A DNA stretch of 64,000 bases from DATLZU01 sp035573855. GTDB taxonomy: Bacteria; Nitrospirota; Nitrospiria; Nitrospirales; Nitrospiraceae. Position 1 is the stretch's first letter. Each line of letters begins with the position of its first letter. The stretch is taken from positions 1 through 64,000 of the forward strand of contig DATLZU010000035.1 in the NCBI GenBank assembly GCA_035573855.1, read 5' to 3'. The notes below the pieces were generated by a model. It was not told the origin of the DNA, ran no database searches, and saw only the letters and a program-made list of their open reading frames with translations. Positions 1-9,093 of this stretch are shown in pieces. The position numbers and the translations under genes are program-made.

Positions 1-154
1 CTATCTGCGGTATCCACTCGGCGACAAGTCCGACGACGTCCGGTGGTTTGTCGGCCAGCGTTATACGCTCGGACAGAATCTCGCGGTCCGCCTGGAGTAC
101 ACGCACCGCGATCGGGACAACGACGTGCTGTTCACGGTGCAGGGTTACTTTTAG
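1..154 (+). CDS. C-terminal end of an outer-membrane beta-barrel protein (partial)
   Basis: The window opens inside a reading frame that runs from base 2 to a TAG at 152-154, giving about 50 residues. The peptide alternates polar and hydrophobic residues (QRYTLGQNLAVRLEYTHR, then NDVLFTVQGYF) and ends in phenylalanine. An aromatic final residue on an amphipathic last strand is the usual BAM-recognised end of outer-membrane barrels. The start and most of the protein lie outside the window, so the family cannot be named. The next gene is convergent. Confidence 0.6.
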   Translation, partial: YLRYPLGDKSDDVRWFVGQRYTLGQNLAVRLEYTHRDRDNDVLFTVQGYF

Positions 155-236
155 AAGGACTCTGTGGGCGTTTGGCTGTTGTGCCTGCTCGGCAGGCCGG
201 CACAGAAGAAGCAAGACTACCGTCGTGCCGTCGGCG

Positions 237-1229
237 TCATTGTAACATCCGTTCCACAGTGGCGCGCGGAAGCGCAACGGCACCGACGCCGATGATCTCG
301 CCGGTTTCAACACGAACGACCTTGGAATTGACTTCAACGCCGAGCGGTCCCAGATCGGCAAAGAATGTGGTCACGACAGCGTCGACGCCCAGCAGCCTGC
401 CTATTTTCATCGCGGAGTCCTCGTCGAAGCCGCCTGTGCGGGTTAAGGCCAGTTCTTGGGTCGCTTTGGACAACTGCGATCGTTCCACTAACGTTGCCGT
501 GCCATCCTCATGCAATTTGGCGGTCAGCTTCTCGGTTACATAATTGCAGAACGGTTTATTCTCTTTCCCGGTGGCGTCTTGAGCAGGTAAGACGACGATA
601 CGAACAACACCACGGCCTTTCAGATTCGTTGAGAGGCGGTGCGCCAGCTCTCCAAACTTGGCGTCGATAGTCTTCTGTGCTGCCTCGGGGTTTTGAGCAG
701 ACGCCGAATCGCTTCCGCTCGCTCGGGAGGCAGGCGGGGCCTTGACGAACTTTCTCTGGCCCTCTTCGGCAGCTTGCAGCGCGGGTGAGGGAGGAGGAGG
801 TCGATAGCCGGAGGTTTCTAGGACCCTGTCGTCCTGGCTATACACGACTTTCGTCTCTTCATCGTGACCCTGGAACAGTTCAATGAGGCTGTAGATTGGT
901 TCTCCAAGAATTCCGATAATTGTTAGATAGGCATAACCATAGACAGCGGCTCGTCCTGGGTTCGAGGTATTGCCCATTTCGTACCGATAGGTGTCTTCGC
1001 GCTTCCCATCGCCGAGATCTTTGGTGGTAACCGGCTTGCCGAACTCCCGCTCCACGTCCTCGCGCGTGGCGCCAACCTGGAGCGTGTCGAAGTTCGGTTC
1101 CGGGTGTCCGTGAAGAGCCATCGCGATCGAACAGCCGGACAATAGAAGCGTCCAGCAAACGCCGGCCATGATCGAGGACAATGGGCGGTCAAGAGGCCCT
1201 TTCTGGGCAAGCGGCGACAAAGCGGACAT
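237..1229 (-). CDS. Lipoprotein with BamE-like and CsgG/FlgO-like domains
   Basis: This 330-residue protein has a signal peptide ending in the lipobox LLSGC (about residues 29-33), so it should be a lipid-anchored envelope protein. Residues about 45-110 include LQVGATREDVEREFGKP, which resembles the SmpA/BamE fold. Residues about 190-330 resemble the FlgO/CsgG-like domain, with a V-x-x-LPAQ strand, VERSQLSK and LGVDAVVTTFF. The ATG at 1229 is preceded by AGGAAAG at a suitable distance and gives a charged n-region, so I prefer it to the internal Met at residue 21. Such proteins often act in surface-structure assembly, but no flagellar or curli genes are nearby, so the role is unknown. Confidence 0.6.
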   Translation of the reverse strand: MSALSPLAQKGPLDRPLSSIMAGVCWTLLLSGCSIAMALHGHPEPNFDTLQVGATREDVEREFGKPVTTKDLGDGKREDTYRYEMGNTSNPGRAAVYGYAYLTIIGILGEPIYSLIELFQGHDEETKVVYSQDDRVLETSGYRPPPPSPALQAAEEGQRKFVKAPPASRASGSDSASAQNPEAAQKTIDAKFGELAHRLSTNLKGRGVVRIVVLPAQDATGKENKPFCNYVTEKLTAKLHEDGTATLVERSQLSKATQELALTRTGGFDEDSAMKIGRLLGVDAVVTTFFADLGPLGVEVNSKVVRVETGEIIGVGAVALPRATVERMLQ

Positions 1230-1359
1230 AGGTTTCTTTCCTACAAACCAAAATCAGGCGAGCACTTATACGAGATCATGGCCAGATTAGGCAATCACCA
1301 AAAGGAGGGGCAGGAATCGATGATGGTCGAGCGAAGTCAATGGATCTACGACGGCACGC

Positions 1360-2121
1360 ATGAGTCTCCTTGACAGTCTCTTCGTCTATCACCCCGATCC
1401 CTGGCAGGACCGGGATTGGGCCAGGGCTAGCGGGCTCCCGCTGGAGGATGTCTGGTTCCCGGCAGCCGATGGGACCACGCTGTTCGGCTGGTATGTCGAG
1501 TCTTCGGAGACGCCGGCGGTCTTGCTTTGGTGCCATGGCAACGCGGGCAACATCATCAACAGGCTGGACAATCTGCGGGAGCTCTACCGCCTCGGGTTGT
1601 CCGTCTTTCTGTTCGACTATCGGGGGTATGGCCGCAGCGAAGGCCGCCCTTCGGAAGAAGGGCTCTATCAGGACGGCATCGGCGCCTACGAGTATGTGAC
1701 CCACGCCCGCCGTGTCAGACCCGACCGACTGATCCTTTTCGGCCGCTCTCTCGGCGCGGCCGTCGCCGGCGAAGTGGCCGCCCGAAAACCGGCCGCCGGA
1801 CTGATTCTGGAATCGTGCTTTCCCTCCATCGAGGCGCTCGCCAAGTTTCATTACCTCGGCTTGCCGGTGCACTGGCTGCTTGGCGCGAAGTTCCGCCTCA
1901 TCGACCGGCTGCCGCATATCTCTCTTCCACTGCTCGTGGTGCACGGTGATCGCGATGAGCTGGTGCCGCTGCAACTCGGCCGACAAGTGTTCGAAGCAGC
2001 GAGGGAACCGAAGGCGTTCTATGTCGTCCGAGGCGCCGACCACAACAATGTCCCATTCGTCGGCGGCCCCGCTTACTTCGCCCGGCTCAAGGCCTTTATC
2101 CAGAGCGTCTTAAGGAGGTGA
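1360..2121 (+). CDS. Alpha/beta hydrolase (BEM46/YfhR-like)
   Basis: A 253-residue serine hydrolase. It shows the oxyanion segment CHGNAGN, the strand FLFDYRGYGRSEG, the nucleophile elbow GRSLG, an acid in HGDRDELVP and the catalytic His in GADHNN, all in normal order and spacing for the cytosolic or membrane-associated BEM46-like family. The substrate cannot be predicted. No strong ribosome binding site precedes the ATG, and the start is chosen because it gives a standard N-terminus. Confidence 0.8.
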   Translation: MSLLDSLFVYHPDPWQDRDWARASGLPLEDVWFPAADGTTLFGWYVESSETPAVLLWCHGNAGNIINRLDNLRELYRLGLSVFLFDYRGYGRSEGRPSEEGLYQDGIGAYEYVTHARRVRPDRLILFGRSLGAAVAGEVAARKPAAGLILESCFPSIEALAKFHYLGLPVHWLLGAKFRLIDRLPHISLPLLVVHGDRDELVPLQLGRQVFEAAREPKAFYVVRGADHNNVPFVGGPAYFARLKAFIQSVLRR

Positions 2122-2287
2122 GAGGCAGAGGATGTTGTAGGAACTTCTTGTTTTTTTAAGGGTGTCGATGCGAGAGGCTGATTGGTGGACGACCGGGCCC
2201 AGGTCCTCGAGAGCCGCGTGCTATCTTGTGTGAAGAGATTCCCGTGACATCTGGCTGATCACGTCGAGCAACAAGGAGGGACAAGAC

Positions 2288-2689
2288 ATGAAACATGTGG
2301 TGCTCTCGATCGGGGTCGCCCTCGGTTTGGCGACTGGGATTGCCGCCTGTGATTCGGGCGGTCTTCCCGGAAACCCGAAAAAAGAAGCCACAACTCCCCT
2401 TGGAGACGCCCCCATCCTGGCGGCCGCCTCGTCACCAGGGCAGGCCGACAACAACGCCGGCGTCGAACACTACAAGGAACGACGTTGGGATCTCGCAGAG
2501 CAACAGTTCCGCAAAGCCGTTCAAGCCGACGAAAGGCTGGCCGAGGCGCATTACAACCTCGGCCTGGCGCTAGACAAATTGGGCGATCATGAAGGCGCCG
2601 CGGCGGCCTTCAAGCGAGTCACAGAGTTGTCGCCCAAGAACTCGTCGTTGAGAGACTCAATCATTCTCAAAGAGCATGTCGGGCTGTAG
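2288..2689 (+). CDS. TPR-repeat lipoprotein
   Basis: This 133-residue protein starts with a hydrophobic signal peptide and lipobox GIAAC, followed by a Gly/Pro/Lys-rich linker and at least two TPR units (about residues 50-120; GVEHYKERRWDLAEQQFRKA and AEAHYNLGLALDKLGDHEGA). It is probably an envelope-anchored scaffold. A strong Shine-Dalgarno sequence (AAGGAGGGA) sits just upstream of the ATG. The neighbouring lipoproteins suggest an envelope locus, but partners are not identifiable. Confidence 0.75.
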   Translation: MKHVVLSIGVALGLATGIAACDSGGLPGNPKKEATTPLGDAPILAAASSPGQADNNAGVEHYKERRWDLAEQQFRKAVQADERLAEAHYNLGLALDKLGDHEGAAAAFKRVTELSPKNSSLRDSIILKEHVGL

Positions 2690-2916
2690 CTCTTTTCTTC
2701 CCGTGCAGGCGACCTTCGCTCTCGCGGACGCCCCTGCGCGCGCCTTCCCGCCGTGCCGACCGCGTGCCGCGATAAGCATACGTAATTATTTGGCGCTTTC
2801 GCCGACATTCTGGTAAAGTGCGCAGGATTTTTCCTTCGGCGGCCGCTGAAGGTAGGGCACCGCCATGAGGCCGACCATGCGTCCTGATGGCGAACAGGAG
2901 TGGAAAGGAGGAATTC

Positions 2917-3885
2917 GTGCGGCGATGGTGCGAAGGACTGCTCCGGATATGCATGACAGTGATAGCCATCGGGTTCGGGGGCTGCGCCGACCGGTTCAAC
3001 CAGCGGCTCGACTTCTCCGTGACCGCGCCATCGGCCTCTTCCGGGATCCTCCTGGATCCAGCGCCGCGGTCGGAGCAAACGAAGGAGCAACCTCTCGCGC
3101 CTGTCGTGCCCGTGATGGCTCAACGCGAGCCGATCCTCGCGCAGACCGAATCCCCGCCGCAGACAACCCAGGACGAGTTCTATGATCCTTTCGCCAAACC
3201 CGGCGAGGTCCTGTCCGAACAGGAAGAGTACGATCCTTGGGAGCCGTTCAACAGCGTCATGTTCGAGTTCAATCGCAAGGTCGACAAATATGTGGTGAAG
3301 CCGGTCGCGCAGGTCTACAACTTCATCTTGCCCGATCGGGTGCAGGTCAGCGTGAGCAACTTCTTTCATAACGTTCGGTTCGTCCCGCGGTTTGTGAACA
3401 ACCTCGCGCAGGGAAAGGTTAAAGGAGCTGGTTTAGAACTGGGTCGGTTTGTCGTGAACACGACGTTAGGCGTCGCGGGATTCTTTGACGTCGCGAAGGA
3501 CGGGTTCCATTGGCAGACGCCCGATGAAGATTCGGGGCAGACTCTCGGCGTCTATGGGCTCCGGCCCGGTCCGTATGTGGTGCTGCCGCTGCTTCCGCCG
3601 CTGACGGTCCGGGATGCCGTCGGGTATGTCATCGACCTCGCGCTTGACCCCATTAATTGGCTGGTCTTTCCCATAGTCGAGGTGGGAGGTGTTCCGTCGC
3701 TGGTTGCGCACAAGAACCGGACCACGTCCACCTTCGCTCAGCTCGGCACCCGCGCCGGCCAGATCGTCAACGAACGATCACTGAACCTGGAAACATTCGA
3801 AGGAGTGGAGGAAGCGACGCTCGATCTCTACACCGCCGTGCGCAATGCCTACCTACAGAAGCGGGCGAAGGCGATCCGGGAATGA
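2917..3885 (+). CDS. mlaA: MlaA/VacJ-family outer-membrane lipoprotein
   Basis: The protein matches MlaA (VacJ), the outer-membrane component of the Mla pathway that maintains lipid asymmetry. Family features include DPWEPFNSVMFEFNRKVDKY, VNNLAQGKVKGAGLELGRFVVNTTLGVAGFFD, and a Gly/Pro-rich segment (LRPGPYVVLPLLPP). I choose the GTG at 2917 because AAGGAGG ends five bases upstream; an in-frame ATG at 2887 has no such site. The chosen start gives a signal peptide with lipobox GFGGC. It is longer than E. coli MlaA because of a low-complexity linker after the lipobox. No mlaBCDEF genes are in the window. Confidence 0.9.
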   Translation: MRRWCEGLLRICMTVIAIGFGGCADRFNQRLDFSVTAPSASSGILLDPAPRSEQTKEQPLAPVVPVMAQREPILAQTESPPQTTQDEFYDPFAKPGEVLSEQEEYDPWEPFNSVMFEFNRKVDKYVVKPVAQVYNFILPDRVQVSVSNFFHNVRFVPRFVNNLAQGKVKGAGLELGRFVVNTTLGVAGFFDVAKDGFHWQTPDEDSGQTLGVYGLRPGPYVVLPLLPPLTVRDAVGYVIDLALDPINWLVFPIVEVGGVPSLVAHKNRTTSTFAQLGTRAGQIVNERSLNLETFEGVEEATLDLYTAVRNAYLQKRAKAIRE

Positions 3886-3909
3886 AAAAGAACATCGGCG
3901 TGTGAGTTT

Positions 3910-3965
3910 GGTTTATTTCGTTGATCGGATTGCGAACCCAAGAGACTCGACCAACGAGACAAACC
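3910..3965. terminator. Bidirectional terminator-like palindrome, copy 1 of a dispersed element
   Basis: Arms 3910-3927 and 3948-3965 pair over 18 positions with one or two mismatches, around a 20-base loop. The pairing is better when read on the minus strand, where some mismatches become G-U pairs. It lies between the convergent ends of mlaA and kbl. Its right arm (CGAGACAAACC) recurs at 28448-28458 between another convergent pair. There is no long T-run. Confidence 0.55.
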
Positions 3966-3975
3966 AGCACACTCG

Positions 3976-5166
3976 CTACGTGATGACGCCCAGTTCCCGC
4001 CCGACCGCCGCGAAGGCCTGGACGGCCCGTTCGAGCTGCGCCCGCGTATGGGCGGCCGAGATCTGCACACGAATCCGCGCTTGCCCTTTCGGTACCACCG
4101 GATAACTGAATCCCACCACATAGATCCCTTCCCGGAGCAAGCGGTCCGCCATTTGTGTCGCCAGCTTGGCCTCGCCCAGCATGATCGGGATGATGGGGTG
4201 GTCGCCGGAGATGAGGGTGAAGCCGAGCGCGGTGAGCTGCGAGCGGAAGAACGCCGTGTTCTCGCGGAGGGCGGTGCGTAGCGCCTCTCCTTGCGCCACG
4301 AGCTTCAGCGCTTGGAGCGCGGCGGCCGTGATCACCGGCGGCAGGGCGTTCGAAAAGAGATAGGGACGTGAGCGCTGTCGGAGCAATTCGATGATCTCGC
4401 TCCGTCCCGAGGTGAACCCACCCGCCGCGCCGCCCAGCGCCTTGCCCAGTGTGCTGGTGATGAGGTCGATCCGGTCCGCGACGCCGAAGTGGTCCGGGGT
4501 CCCGCGCCCGCCTTTGCCAAGCACGCCGGTCGCGTGGCTGTCATCCACGACAACGGCCGCGTCATACTGCTCTGCGAGCGCCGCGATCTCGTCGAGCTTC
4601 GCCGGATCGCCGTCCATCGAAAATACGCCGTCGGTGGCGATCAGTCGGAGCCGACAAGAGGACGCCTCCTTCAACTTCGCCTCCAGATCGTTCATGTCGG
4701 AGTGAGCGTAGCGGAACCGTTTGGCCTTGCACAAGCGGATGCCGTCGATCAGGCTGGCGTGATTCAGCGCATCGCTGATGACGGCGTCCCGCTCGTCCAG
4801 CAAGGTTTCGAACAGCCCGGTGTTGGCGTCGAAGCAGGAACTGTAGAGGATCGTATCGCCGGTTCCCAGGAAGGTGCTGATCGCCTGCTCGAGGCGTTTG
4901 TGCAGATCCTGCGTCCCGCAAATGAAGCGGACAGACGCCATTCCGTACCCGTGTTGCTTGAGCCCGTCGATTGCCGCCTGCCGAACATCGGAGTGGTTCG
5001 CCAATCCCAGATAGTTGTTCGCGCAGAGATTGATGACCTCGCCCTGCGCCACCCGGACGAGGGCGCCCTGCGGCCCCAAGATTTGCCGTTCGGCCTTGTA
5101 CAGGCCCGAAGCGCGAATCTCAGCCAACTGATCGGTGACGGCTTGTTTCAGCGAGCGATAAGCCAT
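3976..5166 (-). CDS. kbl: Glycine C-acetyltransferase (2-amino-3-ketobutyrate CoA ligase)
   Basis: A 396-residue PLP enzyme of the alpha-oxoamine synthase family. Kbl cleaves 2-amino-3-ketobutyrate with CoA to glycine and acetyl-CoA, the second step of threonine breakdown. Visible signatures are NLCANNYLGL, GYGMASVRFICGTQ, VVVDDSHATGVLG and the PLP-lysine segment STLGKALGGAAGG. I place the start at the ATG at 5166, which gives the usual MAYRSL-type N-terminus; the frame stays open upstream into the end of tdh, but that extension is not homologous. It lies 68 bases downstream of tdh in the same orientation, the classic tdh-kbl order. Confidence 0.95.
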   Translation of the reverse strand: MAYRSLKQAVTDQLAEIRASGLYKAERQILGPQGALVRVAQGEVINLCANNYLGLANHSDVRQAAIDGLKQHGYGMASVRFICGTQDLHKRLEQAISTFLGTGDTILYSSCFDANTGLFETLLDERDAVISDALNHASLIDGIRLCKAKRFRYAHSDMNDLEAKLKEASSCRLRLIATDGVFSMDGDPAKLDEIAALAEQYDAAVVVDDSHATGVLGKGGRGTPDHFGVADRIDLITSTLGKALGGAAGGFTSGRSEIIELLRQRSRPYLFSNALPPVITAAALQALKLVAQGEALRTALRENTAFFRSQLTALGFTLISGDHPIIPIMLGEAKLATQMADRLLREGIYVVGFSYPVVPKGQARIRVQISAAHTRAQLERAVQAFAAVGRELGVIT

Positions 5167-5234
5167 GGATTCTTGCCGGTGGATGGCGAGTAGCGGACAG
5201 ATCAATCTGTTGGCTGCCAGTTTATAGCGATTTG

Positions 5235-6269
5235 CTACGGATACAAAATCACTTTCCCACACTGCCCCGATTTGATCAATTCGAAGCCGCGCGCAAACTC
5301 GGTCATGGGAAAGGTATGGGTGACGGCTGGTCGAACATTGAGCCCGGCTTTGAAGAGTCCGGCCAGGCGGTACCAGGTGCCGAACAGCCGCCGTCCAGTG
5401 ACACCGTACACGCGGATGCCCTTAAAGATGATCTCATTGGGGAGGTCGAAACAAACTTGCCCGGTCGGGATGCCGAACAGGGTCACCCGTCCGCCGTTTT
5501 TCACCGAACGAAACGTCTGATGCAGCGCGGTGGGATCGCCGGACATTTCCAGCGCCGTGTCCACGCCCTCGCCGCCGGTCATTTCTAGAATCGTCGCCGC
5601 GACTTGCTCCGGCGAGTCCGTCTTGACGTTGATCGTATGGTGGGCTCCAAGCTGCTTGGCCAGCCCCAACCGGTAATCGCTCACGTCGGAGGCGATGATA
5701 ACGGCAGCGCCGGCGACTTTGGCGACGGCCGTGGCGAACAGCCCGGTGGGGCCGCAGCCGGTGATCAGCAGCGTCCGCCCGGTCAGGTCCTCCGCCAGGG
5801 CGGCGTCCACCGCGTTCCCCAACGGTTCTTGGATGCAGGCCAGCTCCGGCGGGATTTCGGGCGATGTTTTCCAGAGCACGCGCTCGGGCAGAGCGACATA
5901 TTCGGCATAGGAGCCATCCCGGTCGACACCGAGAATGCGGTAATCCCGACAGACATGGGCTTGACCGGTCCGGCATTGGAAGCACCGTCCGCAGGTGATG
6001 TGCGACTCCGCTGCGACATAATCTCCGACGGATACCAGCGTGACGTTCGGCCCGACCTCCACGACCTCGCCGCACATCTCGTGGCCGATGATACGGGGAG
6101 GATGAATCCGGTTCCGAGCCCATTCATCCCAGTTATAGATATGCGCATCGGTCCCGCAAATGGACGTGGCTTTCACCCGGACGATCGCTTCCCCCGGACC
6201 GGGCGTCGGATCCGGCCACTGGGTCAACGTCAAACCCGGTTGCGGGGTGGCTTTGACGAGGGCCCTCAT
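5235..6269 (-). CDS. tdh: L-threonine 3-dehydrogenase
   Basis: A zinc-dependent medium-chain dehydrogenase of 344 residues that oxidises L-threonine to 2-amino-3-ketobutyrate with NAD+. It contains the catalytic zinc segment SICGTDAHIYNWDEWA, GHEMCGEV, four structural-zinc cysteines in CGRCFQCRTGQAHVC, and the nucleotide-binding GCGPTGLFA. The NWDEWA motif is typical of Tdh rather than of generic alcohol dehydrogenases. The ATG at 6269 is preceded by GGGAAAAG. A perfect TATAAT lies on the minus strand at 6299-6294, which would give a very short leader, but I see no convincing -35 box. kbl follows directly. Confidence 0.95.
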   Translation of the reverse strand: MRALVKATPQPGLTLTQWPDPTPGPGEAIVRVKATSICGTDAHIYNWDEWARNRIHPPRIIGHEMCGEVVEVGPNVTLVSVGDYVAAESHITCGRCFQCRTGQAHVCRDYRILGVDRDGSYAEYVALPERVLWKTSPEIPPELACIQEPLGNAVDAALAEDLTGRTLLITGCGPTGLFATAVAKVAGAAVIIASDVSDYRLGLAKQLGAHHTINVKTDSPEQVAATILEMTGGEGVDTALEMSGDPTALHQTFRSVKNGGRVTLFGIPTGQVCFDLPNEIIFKGIRVYGVTGRRLFGTWYRLAGLFKAGLNVRPAVTHTFPMTEFARGFELIKSGQCGKVILYP

Positions 6270-6344
6270 TTTTTCTTTTCCCTGCTTGTTTTGATTATAC
6301 ACAAGCCAAACGGATCGGGGGCCGATTAGGCGGAAAAAAGATGG

Positions 6345-6373
6345 TTGATCGGCGCGCCGAGTCTCGCTAGGAT
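6345..6373 (+). promoter_or_regulatory. Candidate sigma-70 promoter, possibly leaderless
   Basis: TTGATC at 6345-6350 and TAGGAT at 6368-6373 are separated by 17 bases. The predicted transcription start falls on or next to the ATG at 6380, and no Shine-Dalgarno sequence precedes that ATG, which fits a leaderless message. Four of six bases match consensus in each box. Confidence 0.4.
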
Positions 6374-6379
6374 TCCACT

Positions 6380-7369
6380 ATGGCGTTGTGGGCACCGCGA
6401 TTTCTGTGGACCGCCGCGTTCTTGGTCGCAGTGAGTGTGCTGGCCCCTCTTGCCGGCGTCTCAGCCGCTCCGTCGCAGTCCGGCCCGTCTGCCATACCCA
6501 AACGCTGGGTGCAGTTCGATCTGATTGGCGCCGACACTGACGGGGTGGTGTCGGTGGACAAGGGCTTCGAGTTGGCGGTGGTGCTCGGCGGCGTGCCTTC
6601 GGGGAGCGATCCTGTGGTTGCGGTGTTCGACACTCCCTGGTTCAAGCGACGGGTCGTTCCAATGACGCCGGATTCACTCCCCATGACCCTCCGCGGATCG
6701 GTGGTATTGGAGCCGCATCCGCTGGGCGCGACGTCGGTTCCGCCGAAGGCCGCCAGAATTCAAGTGACTTTCGCGCGCTTTCGGAACATGAAGCTGGACC
6801 GCATCATGACCCGGATCGTCTATGTGACGCTGGGCCGGTCCGAAGCGGCGGCGCAAAGGGACGCGATGGCAACAGCGGAAGAAGAGAAAGATACAGCCGA
6901 TGCGTCTCAAGATGACGCTCAGTTGGAGGTGCAGCCGGATGTGAAACCGATGGCCAATGCCTTGATTTCCGAGGAAGACCTGCTGCCGCTGCCGATGCCT
7001 GACGAGGGCAGCGCGTATTGGCAGGAAGTGAGCCGGTTGATCAGCCGCAGTTGGAGTCACCGTATGCGCCACCAGCGGCAGATTCCCGCGCAAGAGACCG
7101 TGCGGGTCCGCTTTCGGATGTACGCGAGCGGCCACGCCCAGTTGATCGAGATCGAACGAGGGTCCGGGGTGCGCGAAATCGACGAGGCCGGCATTCAGGC
7201 CATCGTCCAAGCCGAACCGTTCCCGCCGTTCCCGGAGGAGTTGGGAGCGGAGGCCGTCGATGTGCATGTCCGGATGCGAACCGGGTTGCATTCCGTGGTC
7301 AAGAACATCCATTCTCTCAAACGCCGGCGCGACGGCTCCGCGACGGTGACCCCGCAGCTCAAGCCTTGA
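6380..7369 (+). CDS. Exported protein with TonB/TolA-like C-terminal domain
   Basis: This 329-residue protein has an N-terminal signal or anchor (about residues 8-30, ending VSAAPS), a beta-rich region, an acidic/Gln-rich linker (about 155-190), and a C-terminal region about 212-305. There YWQEVSRLISRSW, ETVRVRFRMYASGHAQLIEIERGSG, EIDEAGIQAI and PFPPFPEEL follow the TonB C-terminal pattern. It lacks the Pro-rich spacer and exbBD neighbours of a true TonB, so it may be a TolA/TonB-like envelope connector. A possible leaderless promoter ends six bases before the start. Confidence 0.55.
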   Translation: MALWAPRFLWTAAFLVAVSVLAPLAGVSAAPSQSGPSAIPKRWVQFDLIGADTDGVVSVDKGFELAVVLGGVPSGSDPVVAVFDTPWFKRRVVPMTPDSLPMTLRGSVVLEPHPLGATSVPPKAARIQVTFARFRNMKLDRIMTRIVYVTLGRSEAAAQRDAMATAEEEKDTADASQDDAQLEVQPDVKPMANALISEEDLLPLPMPDEGSAYWQEVSRLISRSWSHRMRHQRQIPAQETVRVRFRMYASGHAQLIEIERGSGVREIDEAGIQAIVQAEPFPPFPEELGAEAVDVHVRMRTGLHSVVKNIHSLKRRRDGSATVTPQLKP

Positions 7370-7415
7370 CCAGTCTACGTCGAGCATTACCGCCCACGAA
7401 GCCATCCAGCGAATC

Positions 7416-8414
7416 ATGAGAGCCATGGTGTTGGAGAAACCCGGCGAAGTGGCGACCGAGCCGCTCGCCCTGCGCGACGTGCCTGCTCCGGAGGTGGGCA
7501 GAGGCCAGGTGCGCATCCGGGTCCGCGTGTGCGGTGTCTGCCGAACCGACTTGCACATCGTGGAGGGAGAACTGCCTCCGGGTAAGCGGCCGGTGATTCC
7601 CGGTCATCAGGTTGTCGGGATCGTGGATCAGGTGGGCAAGGATGTCGCCGGCGTGAAGGAGGGCGACCGTGTTGGCATCGCCTGGCTTCAAGAGACCTGT
7701 GGCCGGTGCGAGTTCTGCGCAAACGGGCGGGAGAACCTCTGCGTCGCGGCGAAATTCACCGGGTATCACGTGGACGGCGGCTATGCCGAATGGGCGGTCG
7801 TGCCTGTCCGCTTTGCCTATCCTGTCCCGTCGATTTTTAGCGACGACGAAACGGCGCCGCTGCTTTGCGCCGGCATCATCGGCTATCGGGCACTGCGGCT
7901 CAGCGGCGTGAAGCCGGGACAACGGCTGGGGCTTTACGGGTTCGGCGCCTCGGCCCATATCGCTATCCAAGTGGCGCGCCATTGGGGCTGCTCGGTCTAT
8001 GTGTGCTCCGTGAAGGAAGAACATCGCGCGCTCGCCCGCGAACTGGGCGCGGTCTGGGTTGGCGGGGCGGCCGACCCGCCGCCTGACAAATTGCACGGCG
8101 CCATCATCTTTGCGCCGGCCGGCGACCTGGTGCCGCCGGCGTTGCGGGCCTTGGAGCGGGGGGGGACTCTAGCCTTGGCAGGGATCCATATGTCGACGAT
8201 TCCGCCGTTGGATTACGACACCGAGCTGTTCGGCGAGCGAGTCGTCCGCAGCGTGACGGCGAACACGAAGCAGGACGGACTGGACCTGCTGCGGGAGGCG
8301 GCGGCCATTCCAATTCGGCCCCGCACCCAGCGGTTCCGGTTGGAAGAAGCGAACCAGGCGCTCCAGGCGCTGAAGGCCGGGAGGATCAAGGGCGCCGGTG
8401 TGCTCGTGCTGTGA
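7416..8414 (+). CDS. Zinc-dependent alcohol dehydrogenase family protein
   Basis: A 332-residue medium-chain dehydrogenase. The catalytic-zinc Cys is in RVCGVCRTDLH and the His in GHQVVG; the structural-zinc cysteines are in CGRCEFCANGRENLC; the dinucleotide fold is near residue 170 (GLYGFGASAHIAIQVA). This resembles the AdhA-like class that oxidises or reduces small alcohols and aldehydes, but the substrate is not determined. It starts 46 bases after the TonB-C gene, and the next reading frame opens near its stop codon, so they may be co-transcribed. Confidence 0.85.
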   Translation: MRAMVLEKPGEVATEPLALRDVPAPEVGRGQVRIRVRVCGVCRTDLHIVEGELPPGKRPVIPGHQVVGIVDQVGKDVAGVKEGDRVGIAWLQETCGRCEFCANGRENLCVAAKFTGYHVDGGYAEWAVVPVRFAYPVPSIFSDDETAPLLCAGIIGYRALRLSGVKPGQRLGLYGFGASAHIAIQVARHWGCSVYVCSVKEEHRALARELGAVWVGGAADPPPDKLHGAIIFAPAGDLVPPALRALERGGTLALAGIHMSTIPPLDYDTELFGERVVRSVTANTKQDGLDLLREAAAIPIRPRTQRFRLEEANQALQALKAGRIKGAGVLVL

Positions 8415-8481
8415 ATCGAATCCATTGAGCATGACCCGCCGGGTCTGGAAAACGATGGCTGTCTCGTATAGGATGAGCGCC

Positions 8482-9072
8482 ATGGTACGTACGATTCCAA
8501 CCGTCTTCTTGGCTGCGTTGGGGTGGTTTCCGGTTTCCGGCGTCTGGGCGCTGGAATTCACCGCCGATCAAATCACCAAAATCGACGGTCATGTCCGCAA
8601 AGCCAATATTTACTATCGGGACGACATGTGGCGACTCGAGCACCACAACCTCAGCCCGGTCAACGTCACGATCGTCCGGAAAGACAAGCAGGTTATGTGG
8701 CTGCTGCTTTCGCGGATGAAACATTTCAAAACGGTTCCCTATGATCCCGAGCAGGCACCCAAAGTCAGTGAGCATCTCGAGGGCGAGGTGTCGCGTGAGG
8801 AGATTGGGACGGAGGTGAGAGAGGGGCATCCCACCATCCTGTATGAGGTTACCGTCAAGCAAGGCGACCGGATCGACGTCTATTATCAATGGTTTGCCAC
8901 CGATATCCGCTTCCCGATGAAACTTGCGCGGAAGGACGGCAGTTGGATCGTCGAATACCAGCATGTCAAGCTCCGGTCCGTCTCGGACTTTCTCTTTCAG
9001 TTGCCGGTGAACTTTCGGCCGCTGGAAGAGTTTGACGGGCCGCAGAAAGAGAAGAACGACAAAGGGATGTAG
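8482..9072 (+). CDS. Exported LolA-like/DUF4412-type protein
   Basis: From the ATG at 8482 the protein has about 196 residues with a clear signal peptide (MVRTIPTVFLAALGWFPVSG, cleavage near VWA-LEF). The mature part is beta-rich (KANIYYRDDMWRLEH, NVTIVRKDKQVMWLLL, DIRFPMKLARKDGSW), like periplasmic LolA-fold or DUF4412 proteins. Upstream in-frame ATGs at 8455 and 8473 are possible starts; I prefer 8482 because it directly begins the signal sequence and has AGGA nearby. It is followed after 21 bases by an FGE-like gene, suggesting one operon. Function unknown. Confidence 0.6.
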   Translation: MVRTIPTVFLAALGWFPVSGVWALEFTADQITKIDGHVRKANIYYRDDMWRLEHHNLSPVNVTIVRKDKQVMWLLLSRMKHFKTVPYDPEQAPKVSEHLEGEVSREEIGTEVREGHPTILYEVTVKQGDRIDVYYQWFATDIRFPMKLARKDGSWIVEYQHVKLRSVSDFLFQLPVNFRPLEEFDGPQKEKNDKGM

Positions 9073-9093
9073 GCGGAGGGGAGGAACACGACC

